In this document: piece by piece, positions 24,501 to 35,309 of the stretch | Layout of the letters: every line of letters begins with the position of its first letter | Position numbering within the stretch: position 1 is the stretch's first letter | Source of the DNA: Macrotrachela quadricornifera | Taxonomy: Eukaryota > Rotifera > Eurotatoria > Philodinida > Philodinidae | DNA length: 64,000 bases | Assembly: GCA_022393335.1 (NCBI GenBank) | Contig: JAJEKB010020228.1 | Location: 131,738-195,737 of the forward strand | Direction: 5' to 3' | The notes under the pieces: generated by a model | Database searches by the model: none | What the model was told of the DNA's origin: nothing | What the model saw: the letters and a program-made list of their open reading frames with translations, nothing else | Position numbers and translations under genes: made by a program

Positions 24501-25871
24501 AATATTACTTGGAACAATTTCCTTCAATTAATGGAACATGTGCTGAACTCCTTTCAATTCATGTACTGGTTCATTTGTGGAAACAAAGCATGGAACATGG
24601 TACATTAGCATTTCATAGCATGTTTACTATTGAAAGCTCCCTTCATCACTTAGGTAAAATGGCCCAGGGTACAGTTTCGTTGGTAGAACAGATTAGCTTC
24701 TGGTATTCAGTTGATCGATATCTTCATTCAAACAAAGTCAAGCATACGTCTAACTTATTTACACAAAATTATCTTTTTAATAAAGTTTTTTTTTGATCAA
24801 AGTATTGCTGAACAATGTGATCAACAATTTATTCATACTTTTTCTCGATTTTTTGGTCATATAGCTGGTGAAGATATAGATTTTTCCGATCGTTTTCGAT
24901 CTGGCATTTGTATTTTTCATTCATTAGCATATAAGTTGCGCAAAAGATCTGCTAGTTTTCGTGCATCTGGATACAATCCTAGCTGTTCCAAACTATTATG
25001 TTTTGGTGAAGTAATATTCTTTTTTCGCTATCGCAATAAAAACTTTGTTTTCTTCAAACAGATGTCATGTTCCACTTCTCCATTTTCAAAATGTCTGATT
25101 CTTGATGATCGTATACAATCATGGTCAGATCGCATTGACAAATACTTTTATTTTGTGAAGTCCTCTTCTGTTGTCTTGCATATTTATCCTTGTTCTTCTC
25201 TCCTTCGTAAATGTATTTTTCTTTCATTTGATGGTAATAAAATACTTTGTTCTAACGTCGATCATGAACTCGAACATGATCAGAAGTACGATGTTGTTTG
25301 CTTTAGCTATTGAATCATGTTGATGAAGTTTTCTTTCTCATTTTTGTGTATTCTACTTTTACTATTATATTTTTTTATTTGCTGCTTAACCTTTTTTCTA
25401 ATTAATCAATATTTTATTTAGGCTAAAAAATGTATCATCAGAGAACTTCTATCTTCAAAACAACAAATAATTCTTCAACTCAACCACATTCGAATACAGC
25501 TATGTCCGCACGATCTTTTTTATGTGAGAAATATGTCGTACTTAGATACTATTCAATTGTACTCGTCTGATGCTGATCCTTTTCCATCACAACAATATCA
25601 TCAAAATTTACCTTTACGAGTGCCACCTCATAGTCATAGTAAGTTGTTTCAGTGTTAATATTCACCTAATATGATTTCATAGGGAAAAACACAATATACC
25701 ACGAGATGCATTGTGAAACGCTATACAACTTGCATCGTAAATCTTTATTTCAATTGTGTACAAACCTCGACGTAAAATATTATAGTCTCGAAGTAATCTC
25801 CAAAATCGGTCGCACACAGTTTTGCATTTTTTTGAAATAAGTTTTATAATGCAGACTGTAGAGCCTCTCAC
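21531..25871 (+). pseudogene. Decayed multi-exon transposase-domain gene (CACTA/transposase_21-like)
   Basis: ATG 21531 begins MEHNNSNPTSCSNSN; many short exons follow. Recognisable blocks are TLLLGTGGKRTFKSSGSSIW (about 22575-22640), AEIPPPMRDYQQNVMLFALY (about 23190-23240), a cysteine motif FACSRCLIEGTHC (about 23930), CFGLMEKSTSSTRAFGVVGK (about 24050), PQFD-like QSVFDDFYICLKVHLP, then PKCLLIFTQWKASEMRTFFL, CAELLSIHVLVHLWKQ and GTLAFHSMFTIESSLHHLG. This order matches metazoan 'transposase domain-containing' proteins related to CACTA elements. Lesions include a MITE in an early exon, a TAA after KSTYEL (about 22344), and scrambled sequence at 22700-23160. The 3' part (25430-25640, ending VPPHSHS) is least certain. 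No CACTA terminal repeats were found. Confidence 0.6.
21746..21868. mobile_element. 123-bp MITE with 53-bp inverted repeats and 9-bp target duplication
   Basis: Inverted arms 21746-21798 and 21816-21868 (starting GGTCCTGTGAAGTGAACC / GGTCGTGTGAAGTGAACC) differ at only about three positions and flank a 17-bp loop. ATCTATCAG occurs on both sides (21737-21745 and 21869-21877), a 9-bp target duplication suggesting a Mutator-type mobiliser. Removing the element and one repeat restores a continuous reading frame (..NNALSISDQRKYMFQ..) in the transposase-like gene. Confidence 0.92.
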
Positions 25872-26174
25872 GCTGCATCTTATGGTATATTTTGTATTCT
25901 AATAAAGCATATTTAGAAATATAACGTTTTGTGAAAATCAAATCGCCGCATCATCATCAACAAAGTTTTTATTTATTTTCACTCGATTAATTTAAAGAAT
26001 TTTTAATAAAAAAAATATTTTTCGATATAAATTCAATAAAAATCGAATAAACAAATCCAAGTGATATCAATCATATTGATGAACCATTAAAATCATTAGA
26101 AAAATTTATCAAAGAAAATTTACCAAGTTAACTAAATTCACTTTTCTTCTTTTTTATCTTCTTATCTGTTCTAT
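25872..26174. other. Short spacer after the transposase-like gene
   Basis: An AATAAA polyadenylation-like hexamer at about 25899 could end the transposase-like transcript. A short frame NPSDINHIDEPLKSLEKFIK near 26055-26130 looks coding but is unidentified and isolated. Confidence 0.35.
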
Positions 26175-26590
<416 letters not shown>

Positions 26591-27225
26591 TATAATTTGG
26601 TGTATAGGCAGTTGGTAAAATATAATTAAAAGTGTGGTATAAAACTACCACAAAAAACATTTTTTTCTATAATTCAAAACATGAATTAAACTTTGTTTCA
26701 AGCTTTCGATGGTTGACAATCATCATCATCAGAATTTAACTCTTAGTTTTATTAAATTAACAAAAAATATTTCTTTTTGTCATATTTAATTAAAATCAAA
26801 TAGATTTATTTTGTTAATTAAAGTTTTTAGTAAAAATTAACCTATTAAATAAATTTATATCATTTTATAATGAAAAAAGCTAAACTTCTATATTCTAAGA
26901 TATTAAATTATTTTATAGGAATTTAAATAATTAATAAAAGATTTTAACAATCTTTGCTTCCTATTCTATATCAGATTAAGGGTGGAAATAAGCTACATGC
27001 ATTTCTTCACCATTGCATAAAATTATACATTTAGCCTCTGTAATAGAAAAGAGGGCGTTATTGTCATTTTATTTCGAACACATATATTCATATTTGGAGA
27101 GAAGAAGAAGAATACGAATAAAAAAATTCTTTTCTTCAAAAGTTTCTGTTTTAATTTCATTGTGACAAAATTCAATTCTCATCATAAATGAAAAAATATT
27201 TGAAAAAAAATAAATACATATCGTC
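26591..27225. other. AT-rich spacer
   Basis: Poly-A/T-rich, no gene or structured repeat recognised before the MITE at 27226. Confidence 0.45.
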
Positions 27226-27764
27226 CCCATGTCGCTAAAACCGGTCGAAAACCGTCGGTTAACCGCGGTTCACCATCCGGTTAACTGGGCGGTTAACCGT
27301 CCGGTTAACTCCGGTTAACCGCGGTTTGTTCCGGTTTTTTTACTCAATATTTTTTCATTTTTAACTGAACAAATATTTTTTTAATCTTAGAAAGTTGTCA
27401 GATTTGAGTCGAAATCATGCCTCCTTATATTTGTGAGCGTGCTGAATCCGCTGGTGCGAGCCACATCAGCTATTTTCGCTTAGTTTACGAGTTTGAATAT
27501 TTATTAAAGATGGCGCCATAAAAAATAATCATTCGTCAGGCTATTAACCTATAATGACAACTGCAGCACATTCTTATAGAATATGTTGTAACATGTTATA
27601 AACGACTTTTTTAGGTGAAAATCAACGTTCTCATGACAGATAGTACTAATCTGATAGAAAACTCGATAAAAAAGTGACTAAAAAAAGAGAAACTGGTCCT
27701 AACCGACGGTTTTTTAATGAACCGCCGGTAACCGACGGTTTCGATGAAAAATAAGCGACATGGG
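27226..27764. mobile_element. Non-autonomous hAT-like element with CCGGTTAACCG subterminal repeats
   Basis: Ends are inverted: CCCATGTCGCT at 27226 and AGCGACATGGG ending 27764. The arms continue with TCGAAAACCGTCGGTTA-type sequence on both sides (27256-27275; reverse of 27733-27750). The left arm is packed with CCGGTTAAC/GGTTAACCG copies (27240-27330). CGGTTAACCG subterminal arrays are common in hAT elements. No convincing 8-bp duplication is seen and there is no transposase inside. 539 bp. Confidence 0.65.
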
Positions 27765-28489
27765 TCTTGTATGAAAATATATGGAATCTTGAGATTTTAA
27801 CCAGTTTTAATATAACAAGGATTTCTATGCAGTTTGATAAATTATCAATATATTTATTTGATATAATAGAAATTTTTTGATCTTGTATGATCAACCTACA
27901 CCGTAATCATGATTAACAAATGTTAAAACAAAGAAATAAAGAAAGTAGTAAGCATAAAAGCGCCCCTGATCAAAACTGATTAAAATCTAAAGATTAGATA
28001 TATTTTTCATACATTGCTGCAAAATTAAAGTAGAATCTAAAACTTAAGTTCTTATAAACAGTTAAATTGAATTTGGAATCAAATTTGAGTATTGCACGTT
28101 ATTTATCATAAAACAATGTTTTAAACTATGTATAATTACTAAAAATTTTAAAGTTCTATATAAGTATCATATAGGTTATGATGTTTATGATAATATTGTT
28201 TCAACTTATTTAGCATTTTCTTTTCTCTTTTTTCTTTATTTTTTTGTTTTAACATCTGTTAATTGTTGTCATGGTATAGATTGAAAATGACCGTATGAGA
28301 TTGAAAATTTCCTATTATATAAAAAAAATACATTTAAAACTTATTAAACGACATCAAATTTCTTGTTATATTAAAATATATCGCCTTGTACAAAAAATGA
28401 CCACAATAGTTCATGAATTAAATAGTATTGGAGTTGATTTTCACATATAAATAAATTTTGGTAATTTTTAGTTCTAAACACAAGTACAA
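27765..28489. other. AT-rich spacer
   Basis: No supported features between the hAT-like MITE and mariner copy 1; only low-complexity AT sequence. Confidence 0.45.
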
Positions 28490-29772
28490 GGGTCACGTCA
28501 AAAGTTTTTTGGTCAGCCCTTTAGACAAATAATCAAAGTTTGGTTCTAATGTATTTTTTCAAAGTACTCCCCTAGCATCAATACACTTGTGTATTCGAAT
28601 AAACCAGTCATCAAAGTAGTTTTTGAAATCATCCTTTGTCAGAGTGTTGACAGCTTGTTCTAATGCATCCAGCATTGCAGTGTCATCGTCGAATTGAATT
28701 CCACGAAGTTGATTTTTGAGTTTTGGAAACAAGAAAAAGTCGCACGGACTTAGATCCGGAGAATATGGTGGATTTTGATAAGGTTCTACATGATTTTCTG
28801 CTAAATATTCATTTGTAATCCAGGTTCTGTGTGGCCTAGCGTTATCATCATGAAAAATGAAGCGTCGAAGGCCGGTTCTGGTTCTCCATTCAGATATAGT
28901 TTTAAAGACTTGTGGTAGGCATCTGTTAACATACCAGCTTGCACTTATCGTCTCACCAGTTTCTAATGGTGTAGATTTGATTAAATCGGATTTCATGAAA
29001 AAAATAGCTACCATTCGTTTCCCTGAACTTTTGTTCGTCGTGGATCAGTTGTTGACACCCACATCTTTGATTGCTGTTTTGTTTCCGGATCATAATGATA
29101 AAACCATGATTCATCACCGGTAATAATGTCGAATACATGACGAGATCGTCCTTCTTCAAATTGTTTGAGAGATTGGTGGCAAAACTGTATACGCAACTGT
29201 TTTTGATCATCGGTCAGTTGATGAGGTACCCATCGAGCACACACCTTGCGTAGCTTCAAATAGCCATGAAGATTTGAATTGACTGCTGACGAACCAATGC
29301 CCAACATGTCTTCTATCTGTTCATAAGTTGAATGAGGATCATTTTTAACTATTGCGTGAACAGTATCAATTGTTTGTTGGTTGACAGCAGTTTGAGGACG
29401 ACCTGAACGAGCAGTATCTTCAACACTGAAATTGCCCCTTTGAAATTCATGAAACCAATTGAGTACTGTCTGATCTGAATGTGCTTGGTCCTCCCATGCT
29501 TGCATCAAATGAGCATGGCTGTCCTTGTATGTTAAGCCAATTTTCCAGTCATACAAAATCAGAGTGCGAAATCGTTCACATGAGAGTTGAAAACTCATAT
29601 CGAAAATGATTTATGGGTGATTTGAAAGAAATGAAAAAATAAAACGATGGATAATACGTGGAGGGCTGAAATTTTTTACATAATCCTAAATATGTTTGGT
29701 CATTATACTATAACAGATGTCCTCAGATTACACCTTCTAGAAGAACCGGGCCAAAAAACTTTTGGCGTAACC
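28490..29772 (-). mobile_element. mariner copy 1
   Basis: About 1.28 kb, the usual mariner size. Terminal inverted repeats share ACGYCAAAAGTTTTTTGG (left 28490-28515: GGTCACGTC...; right 29746-29772, reading GGTTACGCC... on the minus strand). A TA follows the right end; the left TA appears mutated. The transposase frame lies on the minus strand and is broken once (separate entry). Confidence 0.88.
28559..29598 (-). pseudogene. mariner transposase, frameshifted (DD34D)
   Basis: ATG at 29598 begins MSFQLSCERFRTLILYDWK. The helix-turn-helix/paired-like region includes WFHEFQRGNFSVEDTARSGR and TYEQIEDMLGIGSSAVNSNL. The catalytic core shows ITGDESWFYHYDPE, then IFHDDNARPH and YSPDLSPCDFFLFP; 34 residues separate the second and third aspartates, the mariner DD34D signature. 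Near 29010 the frame slips (after RRTKVQGNEW) and resumes as FFMKSDLIKSTPLETGETIS. The C-terminus ends ...CIDARGVL at 28559. All catalytic residues survive, so decay is recent, but the copy cannot make full-length protein. Confidence 0.92.
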
Positions 29773-29783
29773 TATGCATATTA

Positions 29784-29915
29784 TCTATATTATAATTTAC
29801 AAAGTTTTACGAATTTCTTTTTATATATAAAATTCCTCAAGAAGCATATCAATACATTGTATTACGTTGTATTATCTCTCAAAAAGCATATCAGTGGATT
29901 GTATTATATTATATT
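29784..29915 (+). repeat. Dispersed repeat, copy 2 with internal duplication
   Basis: Begins 11 bp after the right end of mariner copy 1 with CTATATTATAATTTACAAAG and matches 13748-13836 almost throughout. The CAAGAAGCATATCA..ATTGTATTA portion is present twice (29833-29870 and 29878-29915), accounting for its greater length. Confidence 0.75.
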
Positions 29916-30164
29916 GTACAAGTGTTTTTCAGTTCTTCTTCTTCAGGAACTTTCATATAGTTGGTTACAGAACAAAAAAAGTATATATATATATATATGT
30001 CGTGTATGTTCATTCATTATTTATATATTTATAAAAACTAAAATGGTCACTGAATTAATATTGTTAGCATAGTCTATATTATTTTTTACATTCAGGAACC
30101 TTTTTCTTATTTGAATTAAATTAATTTTTCCTATAATATTAAAGTCTAGCAAAAGTGGAAAAAG

Positions 30165-30385
30165 CGAGACTTCCGTACTCCCAGAGTGCAGTATGAGTAC
30201 AGTGAACGTACAGAAAACGCACAGTGGGAGTACAGGGGAGTATAGGGGAATATAATGAAAGTATAGGGCAGTGTAGGGAAAGTGCAGGAGAATACAATGA
30301 AGGTACAATGAAAGTACAGGAAAGTACAGTGGGATGCAGTGGGAATACAGTGGAAGTACAGTGAAGTGCAAGGGAGTACAGCGGG
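30165..30385. repeat. Minisatellite, degenerate about 10-bp unit (GTACAGTGGGA type)
   Basis: Roughly twenty imperfect copies of (A)GTACAGTGGRA / GTATAGGGGA run head to tail. Open frames on the minus strand here (Tyr/His/Pro/Leu-rich) are by-products of the repeat, not genes. The array is GC-richer than its surroundings. Confidence 0.85.
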
Positions 30386-31923
30386 ATAACTCACTCTAGG
30401 AATTTCGCTTCACTGTTCTAAGTCCAACCCTTCACAGGGGTCTCTAGTATAATAAAATATGAAAAAGTAAGCAAAAAAAGTATTGGTTATTATTAAAAGA
30501 GAAACAGACTAAGAGAATACTTTAAAATGAAAAAAAATCTATGAAAGTATTCACAACAAAGAAATTGTATATTTTGTTTTTCTAATTAAGAAATAATTCA
30601 CATCACGATGTGTGAAATTTGTATTTTGAGAACTAAATTTTATATGTTGTACTGTAATTGTTTTATTTAAATTTTCAGATTTTCATGAATTTAATCAATG
30701 CAAAATCGTATAGAATAAATGAATGGTATTACTTTAGTGAGCGACTACAAGTGTTAACCAAACAGAAAAAGATATTGTCTTTTTCTAACAGTTCCCAAAA
30801 AAATATCAATAGTAATAAGAGGATGACAATATATTTAATACTAAATAAATAATAAATTATACTTCGCCTTTTTTACTATTACTCAATATCCATTGTGTCG
30901 CATATCACACATTATAACAACAAAATATTTGCTGAGTAAAAAGTATACCAATGATCAGTACTTAAATTACTAGTCCTTCGCCACTTCCCTTCCTTTCATA
31001 GAGTAGACGCTCACTCTAGAAATCAATACAGGCTGAACTCCATGAGTTTGAAATCGATGAAATTCCAACTCAACAAAGTGAAATTGGGAGTGGAGCCACT
31101 ATTAGCCGCGCTCGACAGGATGTGGTCGATGCAGTTCTATGGTGTTGTTTCATGCAGAGTACATCGTCATTTCTGGGCGGTTTGAGACAGCTTATCGCTT
31201 AAGGTCATATGTGTAACGCTGAATAACTGTTATACTTCGCTTATTCTCCATTCACAATTCTTTGTATCGTGGCCTCTTCGCCGACCACTGGTCTCTCTCA
31301 GGTCTGTTACGTGTGACCAGTGTTTCTTCTATATAAATTACGTGTAATAAAAGAAATGGAAGAGTTGCAAGTATATAGATAATACAAGATATCATTGGGT
31401 CGAAAGGCATAGGCAGTCACTCTCACAATTCGTTACAATATGGGTTCCTCATGAATTCCGATCCTATAAAATCCAACCAGTATCGATTTATAGAGTGGGA
31501 TTCTATTGTATGAGAGGAAGGGTAAGAGCGAGGAACTGATAATTTAAGCACTGATCATTTCATCTATTTTATTTATCATTCAATAATAAAAATAAGAAAA
31601 TACTTTACATAAAATCTCTAAATTTTGTATTGAAAATATATGAATATAGATTTGTTTGAACTAATGTAAATCATATTTTTTTAATCAAGATTGTAATTTT
31701 AATTAGAATATGCAAAAGAAAAATTTTATTCATTCTATCATATAGTTTCTGTCGAAAAACTATTCTCGAATTAGATCAGTGGTTTTGTTTATTGATGCAG
31801 AATAGATAAGGTTTCTTTAACACGTATGTAAATCATTAGATTTACATTGGAGAAATAAAAAAAATGGCCGAGATTTTTTTCATTTGTTTGTTTCATCTAT
31901 AAACAAAACAGGCATAGTTTTTT
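30386..31923. other. Spacer between the minisatellite and the NHL gene
   Basis: Mostly AT-rich. 30960-31440 is distinctly less AT-rich and contains an orphan coding-like frame (31029-31202, separate entry), then TTCTATATAAATTACG (about 31331) and GTAATAAAAG (about 31347), which look like core-promoter or polyadenylation strings of an unidentified element. Confidence 0.4.
31029..31202 (+). other. Orphan coding-like frame, unidentified
   Basis: Follows a possible TACAG acceptor and reads QAELHEFEIDEIPTQQSEIG, SGATISRARQDVVDAVLWCC, FMQSTSSFLGGLRQLIA then TAA. Balanced composition and unusual GC content for the area suggest a last exon or an element fragment. No homology recognised. Confidence 0.3.
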
Positions 31924-34145
31924 ATGGATAGACCGTCAACTGTTCGAGTATGCTTCGTGCCAAAACCACGTTCTAATCTCTCAGTCTCACAGGTAAATAA
32001 CAGAAATCTTCTGTTAATAAGTAAATAGTTGAATTTCTTTTATTGTATTTATTTTGTTATAGACTATGTCTGAACCGAATTTCTATGGACGACGATCATC
32101 TCGAGTGAATCCATGGACAATGTCAACAATTTCAAATGATTTCAGCTCGTCATCATCAATACAAGGGATCAGAGATTATAACAAATTTCCTAGTGAATCA
32201 TCATTAAATTTACTAAATAACAACGATATCAATAAACGAACAAATGAAAAATCTTATACGTAAATGAGCTAATATTTTTATATTATACTATTTTCCATTT
32301 TTAGAATACTAAAGAATATTGCTAGCAAGAAAGCTAAACATTCATTATGGTGCCTTATTATTCTTATTATCTTCTTTGCGATAATTAGCTTAGGAGCATT
32401 AGCAATTGGTCTTTATGCAATTCTAATGATTCGTGACGCATTGAGCACAACTATTAGCACCAGTACTACAACTACAACTACTACTAGCACTACAAGTAAT
32501 ACTTGTGTCTATTGATCAGCAAAAATTTCGTTTTTTTTCAATAGATTGGTAGAGTTTTCGAATGACTAAAGTGTCATTAATAGATACGAAATAATTTTCA
32601 AGAAGAATAACGAATTATATCGATAATTAGTTTTGAAAAAAAAAGATTATCATAATTATTTTCTTTGATAATTGGAAAACACAGATATAGTTAATATTCA
32701 GTAGATGATACTTGCAACAATAATAAAACAGAATTGTTAATTTCTTTATTTTTAGCTACCGCTTTTTCATTCGTTTGGAACTCATCTGGAACAACAGTAG
32801 CGGGTACAACGAGTTCTTCGGGATATGGTTCCACTCAATTGTCTACACCTTTCGGTCTAACGATAGACGCATCAAAAGCATTGTATGTTGCTGAATGGAC
32901 TGGTAATCGAGTTTCGAAATGGCCAATAGGTGCTTCAAGTGGAACAACAGTCGCTGGCCAAGCCAGTGGAATATCGAGTACAAATTTAAGTGCTCTTACT
33001 TATGCTGGTGATGTGGTACTGGATTCAAGTGGTAATCTCTATGTGACTGATGCTGGAAATCATCGTGTTCAATTTTGGCTTGTTGGAGCAACATCGGGTG
33101 TTACAGTTGCTGGAATATCAGGTGAGATAAGATTATTATCAAAAAAGTTATTTCAATTAATATAAACTTCGATTAATCGAATAGTTATATAAAATTTAAC
33201 TAGGCAAATAAATATAAAATGTATTGAATTCGATTGAGAATGATTTACGATAGTTTATCATAGTGTAGTAAGAATAAATTTTTATATCCTACTAACTTTG
33301 AAACAAATTATTGACTGTTAAGAACGATATTAGTTCAATATCTTTTACAATTATATGATAGATTAGTAAAAATGGTCTTCAACGCAGCTACCAAAACTTG
33401 TCTGCATCGTTTTGAAATAAAATCATCTATGTTTCCAGTTTTTGTACTAGTCATTTATGATTAAAATAACTTAAATTAAGATGTATGATATTTGTTAGAT
33501 GTTTCTATTCAAATATTCAAATATGAATCCGTTAAATATCAACCATTATCTTTTGTCTTTTCAGGAAGTTCAGGCTTGTCCAACAATCAACTTTATCTTC
33601 CATATAGTCTTGCACGTGATTCGAGTACAGGTACATTGTACATATCAGATACTGGCAATCAACGTGTAATGAGATATTATACAGGTGCAACATCGGGTAC
33701 TGTAGTTGCTGGTGGTAATGGATTTGGTTTTTCTGGTACACAATTATATAGTCCTATGGGTATTTATTTTGATTCATCATCGAACAGTCTTATAATTGTC
33801 AATTATGGTGCCAGTAATATTGTTCGTTGGATAATAGGAGCTATGAGTTGGACACTTATTGCTGGTAGTCCTAATGGAATGTCTGGAACTTCATCGACAC
33901 AACTATATCAACCAATGGGTATGACAGTTGATCCAATGGGCAATATTTATGTAGCTGATACAATCAATAATCGTATACAACTTTTTTTTGCTGGTCAATC
34001 GAATGGTACAACAATTCTTGGTAGTTCAGCTGGTGCCGGCCCTACTCAACTTTTTCTACCTTATAGTGTTATATTAGATGATGATCTTAATTTATATGTA
34101 GCAGACACTGGAAATCATCGAGTACAAAAATATCAGCGTTACTAA
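31924..34145 (+). CDS. NHL-repeat type II membrane protein
   Basis: Five exons: 31924-31992, 32063-32259, 32305-32495, 32756-33121 and 33565-34145. All junctions are GT-AG and keep frame; 467 aa. Residues about 1-88 are a Ser-rich cytoplasmic tail. Next comes one strong membrane span (LWCLIILIIFFAIISLGALA, continuing to ILMI) and a Thr/Ser stalk (STSTTTTTTTSTT). Six or so NHL blades follow, with signatures LYVAEWTGNRVSKW, LYVTDAGNHRVQFW, LYISDTGNQRVMRY, IYVADTINNRIQLF and LYVADTGNHRVQKY, each followed by a SGTTVAG-type strand. The exon 3 donor is GTAATA at 32496; reading through gives a shorter TM-stalk protein ending CVY at 32514, a possible retained-intron isoform. The blades likely form an extracellular beta-propeller; ligand unknown. 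Confidence 0.85.
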
Positions 34146-35309
34146 AGAATGGAAAAACAATCTGCGAACAAATATTTCTTTCATATTTTTACTTTGATAA
34201 TTCAAAGTCTTGTAATTATCCTTATGAAAAACCCTCAATGTAAATGATTTATTCGATTTACACAAATAATAATGAACTGAACCTTGAGTTCATCAACCGT
34301 TTGTTGACGGGCGTAGTATATGTACATCACCCCAAATATTTTCTCAAAGTTGAGGAATGGGATATACTTCCAATCAATCAGAAATGAGTAGAAGTAGTCT
34401 GTAGAGTACTTTTCCTGTGTTAATAAAATAATCCTGTCAGTCCTTCGAAGTATTAGAAAAATCCAGACATAGTGTAATATAAAACACAAAATTCAAAGAA
34501 TATTATCCAACTGAGAGACTTTTTTCTTGAACTGATAAAAAATATTCTATCAAAGTATGGTAACCAAAAACGAATTTCTATCAAAAGACTAACAATTGAT
34601 TCACCGATACGTTTATTTGCTAGACATTTTCCATCACTTGTTTCTTCTACTACCTCAGAAGCTGCTGCTCAGAAGAAATATTATGAATGCTCTCATACAA
34701 AAAAAGACAAAAAAATCAGTCAAACATACAAGATATGAATAAGAAGAATGTGGCGTTGGATTATGCGTAATTGACTGTTTCAAAGCTTACCATACCCTAA
34801 AATACTTTTGATGATGGTTTTTGATTGAATAACCATGTGTTTTCACTATGACAGAAAAAGGCTCATTATTAGTGAAAATAGGCAAAAACATGAAAAAATT
34901 ATACTCCAACAATAATTTGACTAGGAATTTTCACAATGGCCATCTTTTTTAAACTTTAGAAAATATACAGTTTTGTAACTTTTAAAATGAGCTATCCAAT
35001 GAATAAAACCAAAATTTTGGTTACTTTAATTTTTATAACAAACTATTGAAAGATAAAAGTTGTTTGTAAATAAACGACCTATGTCAACAGTACTTATCAG
35101 TATATACTTAGTTTCACAACTATTTTTTCTAATTAATTTAATTTAATACTAAGTCAATTATGATAGAACCGATTATAGAGTTTATGACCAAAATAAATTT
35201 CTTGGTTAATAGCGTTTTTCTTCGGAAATTCGATTAAAAACATATCCATGCTGACAAAGATACAAAGTACAGCATATTATAAACATTTTGAAACGCTATT
35301 ATAATGATT
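34146..35309. other. Spacer between the NHL gene and GPCR block
   Basis: AT-rich, no gene supported. The minus-strand open frame at 34235-34489 has no recognisable domain. Confidence 0.4.

Noticed and set aside
30021..30394. Tyr/His/Pro/Leu-rich minus-strand frames
   Set aside because: They are translations of the minisatellite, with no start context or homology.
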